Assembly: GCA_963678675.1 (NCBI GenBank)
Contig: OY783199.1
Span: forward strand, 17,415,510-17,479,509
Direction: 5' to 3'
Length of the DNA: 64,000 bases
Origin: Xiphydria camelus
Taxonomy: Eukaryota > Arthropoda > Insecta > Hymenoptera > Xiphydriidae
Both the position numbers and the translations under genes were made by a program. Below are positions 37,153 to 50,831 of the stretch, in pieces; within the stretch, counting starts at the first letter, position 1; every line of letters starts with the position of its first letter. The notes under the pieces are model-generated. The model searched no databases. It had not been told where the DNA came from and was given only the letters and a program-made list of their open reading frames with translations.

Positions 37153-40100
37153 GAGGAAATCTCAACGGAACACCGAGATATCGATGATTTCTTGCGGAAA
37201 AAAAAATTTCTTTATACACAAAATCAGCGTTATTTCATATTTCCTTTGAGATTTCGACCAAATAACCGTGCTTTTCGGAATCAGCGTAAAAAAATACATC
37301 GGATAGGGTGGTCGAGATTCCAATTCCGAAGATTTTCATTTTTCGAAAAAATTGACAATTTCTGTAAGGTCGGGACCTTACAGAAAATGCGATTTTTCGC
37401 AAAAATCGAAATCTCTGGAATCGAATTTTCGACCATCCTATCTTATGTATTTTTTCGCGCTGATTACGAAAATGATATATTTATTGAGGAAATCTCAACG
37501 GAACACCGAGATATCGATGATTTCTTGCGGGAAAAAAAATGTCTTTATACACAAAATCAGCGTTATTTCATATTTCCTTTGAGATCTCGACCAAATAACC
37601 GTGCTTTTCGGAATCAGCGTAAAAAAATACATAAGATAGGGTGATCCAGAATTCGATTCCAGAGATTTCGATTTTTGCAAAAAATCTAAGGCATACCCCT
37701 TAGATTTTTCGCAAAAATCGAAATCTCTGGAATCGAATTCTCGACCATCCTATCTTATGTATTTTTTCGCGCTGATTACGAAAATGATATATTTATTGAG
37801 GAAATCTCAACGGAACACCGAGATATCGATGATTTCTTGCGGAAAAAAAAATTTCTTTATACACAAAATCAGCGTTATTTCATATTTCCTTTGAGATTTC
37901 GACCAAATAACCGTGCTTTTCGGAATCAGCGTAAAAAAATACATCGGATAGGGTGGTCGAGATTCCAATTCCGAAGATTTTCATTTTTCGAAAAAATTGA
38001 CAATTTCTGTAAGGTCGGGACCTTACAGAAAATGCGATTTTTCGCAAAAATCGAAATCTCTGGAATCGAATTCTCGACCATCCTATCTTATGTATTTTTT
38101 CGCGCTGATTACGAAAATGATATATTTATTGAGGAAATCTCAACGGAACACCGAGATATCGATGATTTCTTGCGGAAAAAAAAATTTCTTTATACACAAA
38201 ATCAGCGTTATTTCATATTTCCTTTGAGATTTCGACCAAATAACCGTGCTTTTCGGAATCAGCGTAAAAAAATACATCGGATAGGGTGGTCGAGATTCCA
38301 ATTCCGAAGATTTTCATTTTTCGAAAAAATTGACAATTTCTGTAAGGTCGGGACCTTACAGAAAATGCGATTTTTCGCAAAAATCGAAATCTCGGGAATC
38401 GAATTCTCGACCATCCTATCTTATGTATTTTTTCGCGCTGATTACGAAAATGATATATTTATTGCGGAAATCTCAACGGAACACCGAGATATCGATGATT
38501 TCTTGCGGAAAAAAAAATTTCTTTATACACAAAATCAGCGTTATTTCATATTTCCTTTGAGATTTCGACCAAATAACCGTGCTTTTCGGAATCAGCGTAA
38601 AAAAATACATCGGATAGGGTGGTCGAGATTCCAATTCCGAAGATTTTCATTTTTCGAAAAAATTGACAATTTCTGTAAGGTCGGGACCTTACAGAAAATG
38701 CGATTTTTCGCAAAAATCGAAATCTCTGGAATCGAATTCTCGACCATCCTATCTTATGTATTTTTTCGCGCTGATTACGAAAATGATATATTTATTGAGG
38801 AAATCTCAACGGAACACCGAGATATCGATGATTTCTTGCGGAAAAAAAAATTTCTTTATACACAAAATCAGCGTTATTTCATATTTCCTTTGAGATTTCG
38901 ACCAAATAACCGTGCTTTTCGGAATCAGCGTAAAAAAATACATAAGATAGGGTGGTCGAGATTCCAATTCCAGAGATTTCGATTTTTCGCAAAAATCGAA
39001 ATCTCTGGAATCGAATTCTCGACCATCCTATCTTATGTATTTTTTCGCGCTGATTACGAAAATGATATATTTATTGAGGAAATCTCAACGGAACACCGAG
39101 ATATCGATGATTTCTTGCGGGAAAAAAAATTTCTTTATACACAAAATCAGCGTTATTTCATATTTCCCTTGAGATCTCGACCAAATAACCGTGCTTTTCG
39201 GAATCAGCGTAAAAAAATACATAAGATAGGGTGATCCAGAATTCGATTCCAGAGATTTCGATTTTTGCAAAAAATCTAAGGCATACCCCTTAGATTTTTC
39301 GCAAAAATCGAAATCTCTGGAATCGAATTCTCGACCATCCTATCTTATGTATTTTTTCGCGCTGATTACGAAAATGATATATTTATTGAGGAAATCTCAA
39401 CGGAACACCGAGATATCGATGATTTCTTGCGGGAAAAAAAATGTCTTTATACACAAAATCAGCGTTATTTCATATTTCCTTTGAGATCTCGACCAAATAA
39501 CCGTGCTTTTCGGAATCAGCGTAAAAAAATACATCGGATAGGGTGGTCGAGATTCCAATTCCGAAGATTTTCATTTTTCGAAAAAATTGACAATTTCTGT
39601 AAGGTCGGGACCTTACAGAAAATGCGATTTTTCGCAAAAATCGAAATCTCTGGAATCGAATTCTCGACCATCCTATCTTATGTATTTTTTCGCGCTGATT
39701 ACGAAAATGATATATTTATTGAGGAAATCTCAACGGAACACCGAGATATCGATGATTTCTTGCGGAAAAAAAAATTTCTTTATACACAAAATCAGCGTTA
39801 TTTCATATTTCCTTTGAGATCTCGAACAAATAAGCGTGCTTTTCGGAATCAGCGTAAAAAAATACATCGGATAGGGTGGTCGAGATTCCAATTCCGAAGA
39901 TTTTCATTTTTCGAAAAAATTGACAATTTCTGTAAGGTCGGGACCTTACAGAAAATGCGATTTTTCGCAAAAATCGAAATCTCTGGAATCGAATTCTCGA
40001 CCATCCTATCTTATGTATTTTTTCGCGCTGATTACGAAAATGATATATTTATTGAGGAAATCTCAACGGAACACCGAGATATCGATGATTTCTTGCGGAA

Positions 40101-40713
40101 AAAAAATTTCTTTATACACAAAATCAGCGTTATTTCATATTTCCTTTGAGATTTCGACCAAATAACCGTGCTTTTCGGAATCAGCGTAAAAAAATACATC
40201 GGATAGGGTGGTCGAGATTCCAATTCCGAAGATTTTCATTTTTCGAAAAAATTGACAATTTCTGTAAGGTCGGGACCTTACAGAAAATGCGATTTTTCGC
40301 AAAAATCGAAATCTCTGGAATCGAATTTTCGACCATCCTATCTTATGTATTTTTTCGCGCTGATTACGAAAATGATATATTTATTGAGGAAATCTCAACG
40401 GAACACCGAGATATCGATGATTTCTTGCGGGAAAAAAAATGTCTTTATACACAAAATCAGCGTTATTTCATATTTCCTTTGAGATCTCGACCAAATAACC
40501 GTGCTTTTCGGAATCAGCGTAAAAAAATACATAAGATAGGGTGATCCAGAATTCGATTCCAGAGATTTCGATTTTTGCAAAAAATCTAAGGCATACCCCT
40601 TAGATTTTTCGGGGTCGGGATTTTTCGCAAAAATCGAAATCTCTGGAATCGAATTCTCGACCATCCTATCTTATGTATTTTTTCGCGCTGATTACGAAAA
40701 TGATATATTTATT
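37153..40713 (+). repeat. Array segment 10: 11-unit block ending in C+
   Basis: Unit starts: AF37153 C37486 A37798 AR38131 A38464 B38797 C39076 A39388 AN39721 A-40054 C+40386, 3,561 bp. It is followed directly by a 14-unit version of the same block. The first 328-bp C+ of the window ends it. A-40054 also carries the AF mark. Confidence 0.94.
40386..40713 (+). repeat. C+ unit, class C with 16-bp tip insertion (328 bp)
   Basis: Between TTAGATTTTTCG and CAAAAATCG it carries an extra GGGTCGGGATTTTTCG (about 40612-40627). It occurs four times, at 40386, 44925, 50504 and 56063, always after a unit with the AF mark. Its length breaks the multiple-of-three rule. GGTCGGGA is also the loop region of the A hairpin, so a copy from an A tip is a possible source. 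Confidence 0.93.
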
Positions 40714-43700
40714 GAGGAAATCTCAACGGAACACCGAGATATCGATGATTTCTTGCGGAAAAAAAAATTTCTTTATACACAAAATCAGCGTTATTTCATA
40801 TTTCCTTTGAGATTTCGACCAAATAACCGTGCTTTTCGGAATCAGCGTAAAAAAATACATCGGATAGGGTGGTCGAGATTCCAATTCCGAAGATTTTCAT
40901 TTTTCGAAAAAATTGACAATTTCTGTAAGGTCGGGACCTTACAGAAAATGCGATTTTTCGCAAAAATCGAAATCTCTGGAATCGAATTTTCGACCATCCT
41001 ATCTTATGTATTTTTTCGCGCTGATTACGAAAATGATATATTTATTGAGGAAATCTCAACGGAACACCGAGATATCGATGATTTCTTGCGGGAAAAAAAA
41101 TGTCTTTATACACAAAATCAGCGTTATTTCATATTTCCTTTGAGATCTCGACCAAATAACCGTGCTTTTCGGAATCAGCGTAAAAAAATACATAAGATAG
41201 GGTGATCCAGAATTCGATTCCAGAGATTTCGATTTTTGCAAAAAATCTAAGGCATACCCCTTAGATTTTTCGCAAAAATCGAAATCTCTGGAATCGAATT
41301 CTCGACCATCCTATCTTATGTATTTTTTCGCGCTGATTACGAAAATGATATATTTATTGAGGAAATCTCAACGGAACACCGAGATATCGATGATTTCTTG
41401 CGGAAAAAAAAATTTCTTTATACACAAAATCAGCGTTATTTCATATTTCCTTTGAGATTTCGACCAAATAACCGTGCTTTTCGGAATCAGCGTAAAAAAA
41501 TACATCGGATAGGGTGGTCGAGATTCCAATTCCGAAGATTTTCATTTTTCGAAAAAATTGACAATTTCTGTAAGGTCGGGACCTTACAGAAAATGCGATT
41601 TTTCGCAAAAATCGAAATCTCTGGAATCGAATTCTCGACCATCCTATCTTATGTATTTTTTCGCGCTGATTACGAAAATGATATATTTATTGAGGAAATC
41701 TCAACGGAACACCGAGATATCGATGATTTCTTGCGGAAAAAAAAATTTCTTTATACACAAAATCAGCGTTATTTCATATTTCCTTTGAGATTTCGACCAA
41801 ATAACCGTGCTTTTCGGAATCAGCGTAAAAAAATACATCGGATAGGGTGGTCGAGATTCCAATTCCGAAGATTTTCATTTTTCGAAAAAATTGACAATTT
41901 CTGTAAGGTCGGGACCTTACAGAAAATGCGATTTTTCGCAAAAATCGAAATCTCTGGAATCGAATTCTCGACCATCCTATCTTATGTATTTTTTCGCGCT
42001 GATTACGAAAATGATATATTTATTGAGGAAATCTCAACGGAACACCGAGATATCGATGATTTCTTGCGGAAAAAAAAATTTCTTTATACACAAAATCAGC
42101 GTTATTTCATATTTCCTTTGAGATTTCGACCAAATAACCGTGCTTTTCGGAATCAGCGTAAAAAAATACATCGGATAGGGTGGTCGAGATTCCAATTCCG
42201 AAGATTTTCATTTTTCGAAAAAATTGACAATTTCTGTAAGGTCGGGACCTTACAGAAAATGCGATTTTTCGCAAAAATCGAAATCTCGGGAATCGAATTC
42301 TCGACCATCCTATCTTATGTATTTTTTCGCGCTGATTACGAAAATGATATATTTATTGCGGAAATCTCAACGGAACACCGAGATATCGATGATTTCTTGC
42401 GGAAAAAAAAATTTCTTTATACACAAAATCAGCGTTATTTCATATTTCCTTTGAGATTTCGACCAAATAACCGTGCTTTTCGGAATCAGCGTAAAAAAAT
42501 ACATCGGATAGGGTGGTCGAGATTCCAATTCCGAAGATTTTCATTTTTCGAAAAAATTGACAATTTCTGTAAGGTCGGGACCTTACAGAAAATGCGATTT
42601 TTCGCAAAAATCGAAATCTCTGGAATCGAATTCTCGACCATCCTATCTTATGTATTTTTTCGCGCTGATTACGAAAATGATATATTTATTGAGGAAATTT
42701 CAACGGAACACCGAGATATCGATGATTTCTTGCGGAAAAAAAAATTTCTTTATACACAAAATCAGCGTTATTTCATATTTCCTTTGAGATTTCGACCAAA
42801 TAACCGTGCTTTTCGGAATCAGCGTAAAAAAATACATAAGATAGGGTGGTCGAGATTCCAATTCCAGAGATTTCGATTTTTCGCAAAAATCGAAATCTCT
42901 GGAATCGAATTCTCGACCATCCTATCTTATGTATTTTTTCGCGCTGATTACGAAAATGATATATTTATTGAGGAAATCTCAACGGAACACCGAGATATCG
43001 ATGATTTCTTGCGGGAAAAAAAATTTCTTTATACACAAAATCAGCGTTATTTCATATTTCCCTTGAGATCTCGACCAAATAACCGTGCTTTTCGGAATCA
43101 GCGTAAAAAAATACATAAGATAGGGTGATCCAGAATTCGATTCCAGAGATTTCGATTTTTGCAAAAAATCTAAGGCATACCCCTTAGATTTTTCGCAAAA
43201 ATCGAAATCTCTGGAATCGAATTCTCGACCATCCTATCTTATGTATTTTTTCGCGCTGATTACGAAAATGATATATTTATTGAGGAAATCTCAACGGAAC
43301 ACCGAGATATCGATGATTTCTTGCGGGAAAAAAAATGTCTTTATACACAAAATCAGCGTTATTTCATATTTCCTTTGAGATCTCGACCAAATAACCGTGC
43401 TTTTCGGAATCAGCGTAAAAAAATACATCGGATAGGGTGGTCGAGATTCCAATTCCGAAGATTTTCATTTTTCGAAAAAATTGACAATTTCTGTAAGGTC
43501 GGGACCTTACAGAAAATGCGATTTTTCGCAAAAATCGAAATCTCTGGAATCGAATTCTCGACCATCCTATCTTATGTATTTTTTCGCGCTGATTACGAAA
43601 ATGATATATTTATTGAGGAAATCTCAACGGAACACCGAGATATCGATGATTTCTTGCGGGAAAAAAAATGTCTTTATACACAAAATCAGCGTTATTTCAT

Positions 43701-45252
43701 ATTTCCTTTGAGATCTCGACCAAATAACCGTGCTTTTCGGAATCAGCGTAAAAAAATACATAAGATAGGGTGATCCAGAATTCGATTCCAGAGATTTCGA
43801 TTTTTGCAAAAAATCTAAGGCATACCCCTTAGATTTTTCGCAAAAATCGAAATCTCTGGAATCGAATTCTCGACCATCCTATCTTATGTATTTTTTCGCG
43901 CTGATTACGAAAATGATATATTTATTGAGGAAATCTCAACGGAACACCGAGATATCGATGATTTCTTGCGGAAAAAAAAATTTCTTTATACACAAAATCA
44001 GCGTTATTTCATATTTCCTTTGAGATTTCGACCAAATAACCGTGCTTTTCGGAATCAGCGTAAAAAAATACATCGGATAGGTTGGTCGAGATTCCAATTC
44101 CGAAGATTTTCATTTTTCGAAAAAATTGACAATTTCTGTAAGGTCGGGACCTTACAGAAAATGCGATTTTTCGCAAAAATCGAAATCTCTGGAATCGAAT
44201 TCTCGACCATCCTATCTTATGTATTTTTTCGCGCTGATTACGAAAATGATATATTTATTGAGGAAATCTCAACGGAACACCGAGATATCGATGATTTCTT
44301 GCGGAAAAAAAAAATTCTTTATACACAAAATCAGCGTTATTTCATATTTCCTTTGAGATCTCGAACAAATAAGCGTGCTTTTCGGAATCAGCGTAAAAAA
44401 ATACATCGGATAGGGTGGTCGAGATTCCAATTCCGAAGATTTTCATTTTTCGAAAAAATTGACAATTTCTGTAAGGTCGGGACCTTACAGAAAATGCGAT
44501 TTTTCGCAAAAATCGAAATCTCTGGAATCGAATTCTCGACCATCCTATCTTATGTATTTTTTCGCGCTGATTACGAAAATGATATATTTATTGAGGAAAT
44601 CTCAACGGAACACCGAGATATCGATGATTTCTTGCGGAAAAAAAATTTCTTTATACACAAAATCAGCGTTATTTCATATTTCCTTTGAGATTTCGACCAA
44701 ATAACCGTGCTTTTCGGAATCAGCGTAAAAAAATACATCGGATAGGGTGGTCGAGATTCCAATTCCGAAGATTTTCATTTTTCGAAAAAATTGACAATTT
44801 CTGTAAGGTCGGGACCTTACAGAAAATGCGATTTTTCGCAAAAATCGAAATCTCTGGAATCGAATTTTCGACCATCCTATCTTATGTATTTTTTCGCGCT
44901 GATTACGAAAATGATATATTTATTGAGGAAATCTCAACGGAACACCGAGATATCGATGATTTCTTGCGGGAAAAAAAATGTCTTTATACACAAAATCAGC
45001 GTTATTTCATATTTCCTTTGAGATCTCGACCAAATAACCGTGCTTTTCGGAATCAGCGTAAAAAAATACATAAGATAGGGTGATCCAGAATTCGATTCCA
45101 GAGATTTCGATTTTTGCAAAAAATCTAAGGCATACCCCTTAGATTTTTCGGGGTCGGGATTTTTCGCAAAAATCGAAATCTCTGGAATCGAATTCTCGAC
45201 CATCCTATCTTATGTATTTTTTCGCGCTGATTACGAAAATGATATATTTATT
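40714..45252 (+). repeat. Array segment 11: 14-unit version of segment 10
   Basis: Unit starts: AF40714 C41047 A41359 A41692 AR42025 A42358 B42691 C42970 A43282 C43615 A43927 AN44260 A-44593 C+44925, 4,539 bp. Relative to segment 10 it has one extra A before AR and an extra A-C pair before the last A, 978 bp in all. AF40714-A43927 matches 6651-10196 unit for unit at an offset of 34,063. Private changes are C-to-T at 42699, G-to-T in GATAGGTTGG at about 44083, and T-to-A after the A-tract near 44314. Confidence 0.94.
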
Positions 45253-48200
45253 GAGGAAATCTCAACGGAACACCGAGATATCGATGATTTCTTGCGGAAA
45301 AAAAAATTTCTTTATACACAAAATCAGCGTTATTTCATATTTCCTTTGAGATTTCGACCAAATAACCGTGCTTTTCGGAATCAGCGTAAAAAAATACATC
45401 GGATAGGGTGGTCGAGATTCCAATTCCGAAGATTTTCATTTTTCGAAAAAATTGACAATTTCTGTAAGGTCGGGACCTTACAGAAAATGCGATTTTTCGC
45501 AAAAATCGAAATCTCTGGAATCGAATTCTCGACCATCCTATCTTATGTATTTTTTCGCGCTGATTACGAAAATGATATATTTACATAGGAAATCTCAACG
45601 GAACACCGAGATATCGATGATTTCTTGCGGAAAAAAAAATTTCTTTATACACAAAATCAGCGTTATTTCATATTTCCTTTGAGATTTCGACCAAATAACC
45701 GTGCTTTTCGGAATCAGCGTAAAAAAATACATCGGATAGGGTGGTCGAGATTCCAATTCCGAAGATTTTCATTTTTCGAAAAAATTGACAATTTCTGTAA
45801 GGTCGGGACCTTACAGAAAATGCGATTTTTCGCAAAAATCGAAATCTCTGGAATCGAATTTTCGACCATCCTATCTTATGTATTTTTTCGCGCTGATTAC
45901 GAAAATGATATATTTATTGAGGAAATCTCAACGGAACACCGAGATATCGATGATTTCTTGCGGAAAAAAAAATTTCTTTATACACAAAATCAGCGTTATT
46001 TCATATTTCCTTTGAGATTTCGACCAAATAACCGTGCTTTTCGGAATCAGCGTAAAAAAATACATCGGATAGGGTGGTCGAGATTCCAATTCCGAAGATT
46101 TTCATTTTTCGAAAAAATTGACAATTTCTGTAAGGTCGGGACCTTACAGAAAATGCGATTTTTCGCAAAAATCGAAATCTCTGGAATCGAATTCTCGACC
46201 ATCCTATCTTATGTATTTTTTCGCGCTGATTACGAAAATGATATATTTATTGAGGAAATCTCAACGGAACACCGAGATATCGATGATTTCTTGCGGAAAA
46301 AAAAATTTCTTTATACACAAAATCAGCGTTATTTCATATTTCCTTTGAGATTTCGACCAAATAACCGTGCTTTTCGGAATCAGCGTAAAAAAATACATCG
46401 GATAGGGTGGTCGAGATTCCAATTCCGAAGATTTTCATTTTTCGAAAAAATTGACAATTTCTGTAAGGTCGGGACCTTACAGAAAATGCGATTTTTCGCA
46501 AAAATCGAAATCTCTGGAATCGAATTCTCGACCATCCTATCTTATGTATTTTTTCGCGCTGATTACGAAAATGATATATTTATTGAGGAAATCTCAACGG
46601 AACACCGAGATATCGATGATTTCTTGCGGAAAAAAAAATTTCTTTATACACAAAATCAGCGTTATTTCATATTTCCTTTGAGATTTCGACCAAATAACCG
46701 TGCTTTTCGGAATCAGCGTAAAAAAATACATCGGATAGGGTGGTCGAGATTCCAATTCCGAAGATTTTCATTTTTCGAAAAAATTGACAATTTCTGTAAG
46801 GTCGGGACCTTACAGAAAATGCGATTTTTCGCAAAAATCGAAATCTCTGGAATCGAATTCTCGACCATCCTATCTTATGTATTTTTTCGCGCTGATTACG
46901 AAAATGATATATTTATTGAGGAAATCTCAACGGAACACCGAGATATCGATGATTTCTTGCGGAAAAAAAAATTTCTTTATACACAAAATCAGCGTTATTT
47001 CATATTTCCTTTGAGATTTCGACCAAATAACCGTGCTTTTCGGAATCAGCGTAAAAAAATACATCGGATAGGGTGGTCGAGATTCCAATTCCGAAGATTT
47101 TCATTTTTCGAAAAAATTGACAATTTCTGTAAGGTCGGGACCTTACAGAAAATGCGATTTTTCGCAAAAATCGAAATCTCTGGAATCGAATTCTCGACCA
47201 TCCTATCTTATGTATTTTTTCGCGCTGATTACGAAAATGATATATTTATTGAGGAAATCTCAACGGAACACCGAGATATCGATGATTTCTTGCGGGAAAA
47301 AAAATGTCTTTATACACAAAATCAGCGTTATTTCATATTTCCTTTGAGATCTCGACCAAATAACCGTGCTTTTCGGAATCAGCGTAAAAAAATACATCGG
47401 ATAGGGTGGTCGAGATTCCAATTCCGAAGATTTTCATTTTTCGAAAAAATTGACAATTTCTGTAAGGTCGGGACCTTACAGAAAATGCGATTTTTCGCAA
47501 AAATCGAAATCTCTGGAATCGAATTCTCGACCATCCTATCTTATGTATTTTTTCGCGCTGATTACGAAAATGATATATTTATTGAGGAAATCTCAACGGA
47601 ACACCGAGATATCGATGATTTCTTGCGGAAAAAAAAATTTCTTTATACACAAAATCAGCGTTATTTCATATTTCCTTTGAGATTTCGACCAAATAACCGT
47701 GCTTTTCGGAATCAGCGTAAAAAAATACATCGGATAGGGTGGTCGAGATTCCAATTCCGAAGATTTTCATTTTTCGAAAAAATTGACAATTTCTGTAAGG
47801 TCGGGACCTTACAGAAAATGCGATTTTTCGCAAAAATCGAAATCTCTGGAATCGAATTCTCGACCATCCTATCTTATGTATTTTTTCGCGCTGATTACGA
47901 AAATGATATATTTATTGAGGAAATCTCAACGGAACACCGAGATATCGATGATTTCTTGCGGAAAAAAAAATTTCTTTATACACAAAATCAGCGTTATTTC
48001 ATATTTCCTTTGAGATTTCGACCAAATAACCGTGCTTTTCGGAATCAGCGTAAAAAAATACATCGGATAGGGTGGTCGAGATTCCAATTCCGAAGATTTT
48101 CATTTTTCGAAAAAATTGACAATTTCTGTAAGGTCGGGACCTTACAGAAAATGCGATTTTTCGCAAAAATCGAAATCTCTGGAATCGAATTTTCGACCAT

Positions 48201-50831
48201 CCTATCTTATGTATTTTTTCGCGCTGATTACGAAAATGATATATTTATTGAGGAAATCTCAACGGAACACCGAGATATCGATGATTTCTTGCGGAAAAAA
48301 AATTTCTTTATACACAAAATCAGCGTTATTTCATATTTCCTTTGAGATTTCGACCAAATAACCGTGCTTTTCGGAATCAGCGTAAAAAAATACATCGGAT
48401 AGGGTGGTCGAGATTCCAATTCCGAAGATTTTCATTTTTCGAAAAAATTGACAATTTCTGTAAGGTCGGGACCTTACAGAAAATGCGATTTTTCGCAAAA
48501 ATCGAAATCTCTGGAATCGAATTCTCGACCATCCTATCTTATGTATTTTTTCGCGCTGATTACGAAAATGATATATTTATTGAGGAAATCTCAACGGAAC
48601 ACCGAGATATCGATGATTTCTTGCGGAAAAAAAAATTTCTTTATACACAAAATCAGCGTTATTTCATATTTCCTTTGAGATTTCGACCAAATAACCGTGC
48701 TTTTCGGAATCAGCGTAAAAAAATACATCGGATAGGGTGGTCGAGATTCCAATTCCGAAGATTTTCATTTTTCGAAAAAATTGACAATTTCTGTAAGGTC
48801 GGGACCTTACAGAAAATGCGATTTTTCGCAAAAATCGAAATCTCTGGAATCGAATTCTCGACCATCCTATCTTATGTATTTTTTCGCGCTGATTACGAAA
48901 ATGATATATTTATTGAGGAAATCTCAACGGAACACCGAGATATCGATGATTTCTTGCGGAAAAAAAAATTTCTTTATACACAAAATCAGCGTTATTTCAT
49001 ATTTCCTTTGAGATTTCGACCAAATAACCGTGCTTTTCGGAATCAGCGTAAAAAAATACATCGGATAGGGTGGTCGAGATTCCAATTCCGAAGATTTTCA
49101 TTTTTCGAAAAAATTGACAATTTCTGTAAGGTCGGGACCTTACAGAAAATGCGATTTTTCGCAAAAATCGAAATCTCTGGAATCGAATTCTCGACCATCC
49201 TATCTTATGTATTTTTTCGCGCTGATTACGAAAATGATATATTTATTGAGGAAATCTCAACGGAACACCGAGATATCGATGATTTCTTGCGGAAAAAAAA
49301 ATTTCTTTATACACAAAATCAGCGTTATTTCATATTTCCTTTGAGATTTCGACCAAATAACCGTGCTTTTCGGAATCAGCGTAAAAAAATACATAAGATA
49401 GGGTGGTCGAGATTCCAATTCCAGAGATTTCGATTTTTCGCAAAAATCGAAATCTCTGGAATCGAATTCTCGACCATCCTATCTTATGTATTTTTTCGCG
49501 CTGATTACGAAAATGATATATTTATTGAGGAAATCTCAACGGAACACCGAGATATCGATGATTTCTTGCGGGAAAAAAAATTTCTTTATACACAAAATCA
49601 GCGTTATTTCATATTTCCCTTGAGATCTCGACCAAATAACCGTGCTTTTCGGAATCAGCGTAAAAAAATACATAAGATAGGGTGATCCAGAATTCGATTC
49701 CAGAGATTTCGATTTTTGCAAAAAATCTAAGGCATACCCCTTAGATTTTTCGCAAAAATCGAAATCTCTGGAATCGAATTCTCGACCATCCTATCTTATG
49801 TATTTTTTCGCGCTGATTACGAAAATGATATATTTATTGAGGAAATCTCAACGGAACACCGAGATATCGATGATTTCTTGCGGGAAAAAAAATGTCTTTA
49901 TACACAAAATCAGCGTTATTTCATATTTCCTTTGAGATCTCGACCAAATAACCGTGCTTTTCGGAATCAGCGTAAAAAAATACATCGGATAGGGTGGTCG
50001 AGATTCCAATTCCGAAGATTTTCATTTTTCGAAAAAATTGACAATTTCTGTAAGGTCGGGACCTTACAGAAAATGCGATTTTTCGCAAAAATCGAAATCT
50101 CTGGAATCGAATTCTCGACCATCCTATCTTATGTATTTTTTCGCGCTGATTACGAAAATGATATATTTATTGAGGAAATCTCAACGGAACACCGAGATAT
50201 CGATGATTTCTTGCGGAAAAAAAATTTCTTTATACACAAAATCAGCGTTATTTCATATTTCCTTTGAGATTTCGACCAAATAACCGTGCTTTTCGGAATC
50301 AGCGTAAAAAAATACATCGGATAGGGTGGTCGAGATTCCAATTCCGAAGATTTTCATTTTTCGAAAAAATTGACAATTTCTGTAAGGTCGGGACCTTACA
50401 GAAAATGCGATTTTTCGCAAAAATCGAAATCTCTGGAATCGAATTTTCGACCATCCTATCTTATGTATTTTTTCGCGCTGATTACGAAAATGATATATTT
50501 ATTGAGGAAATCTCAACGGAACACCGAGATATCGATGATTTCTTGCGGGAAAAAAAATGTCTTTATACACAAAATCAGCGTTATTTCATATTTCCTTTGA
50601 GATCTCGACCAAATAACCGTGCTTTTCGGAATCAGCGTAAAAAAATACATAAGATAGGGTGATCCAGAATTCGATTCCAGAGATTTCGATTTTTGCAAAA
50701 AATCTAAGGCATACCCCTTAGATTTTTCGGGGTCGGGATTTTTCGCAAAAATCGAAATCTCTGGAATCGAATTCTCGACCATCCTATCTTATGTATTTTT
50801 TCGCGCTGATTACGAAAATGATATATTTATT
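45253..50831 (+). repeat. Array segment 12: A-rich 17-unit higher-order repeat, copy 1 (5,579 bp)
   Basis: Unit starts: A45253 AF45586 A45919 A46252 A46585 A46918 A47251 A47584 AF47917 A-48250 A48582 A48915 B49248 C49527 A49839 A-50172 C+50504. It has twelve consecutive A-class units with only one B. The second unit begins with TACATAGG instead of TATTGAGG, a mark found only in the three copies of this repeat. A-50172 also has the AF mark. Confidence 0.96.
45584..45586 (+). repeat. TACATAGG mark of the A-rich higher-order repeat
   Basis: Three adjacent substitutions change TATTGAGG to TACATAGG at a unit junction and create an in-frame TAG. The same change is at 51163-51165 and 56722-56724, one per copy of the 17-unit repeat and nowhere else. 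It is a good single-copy-per-repeat tag. Confidence 0.92.
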
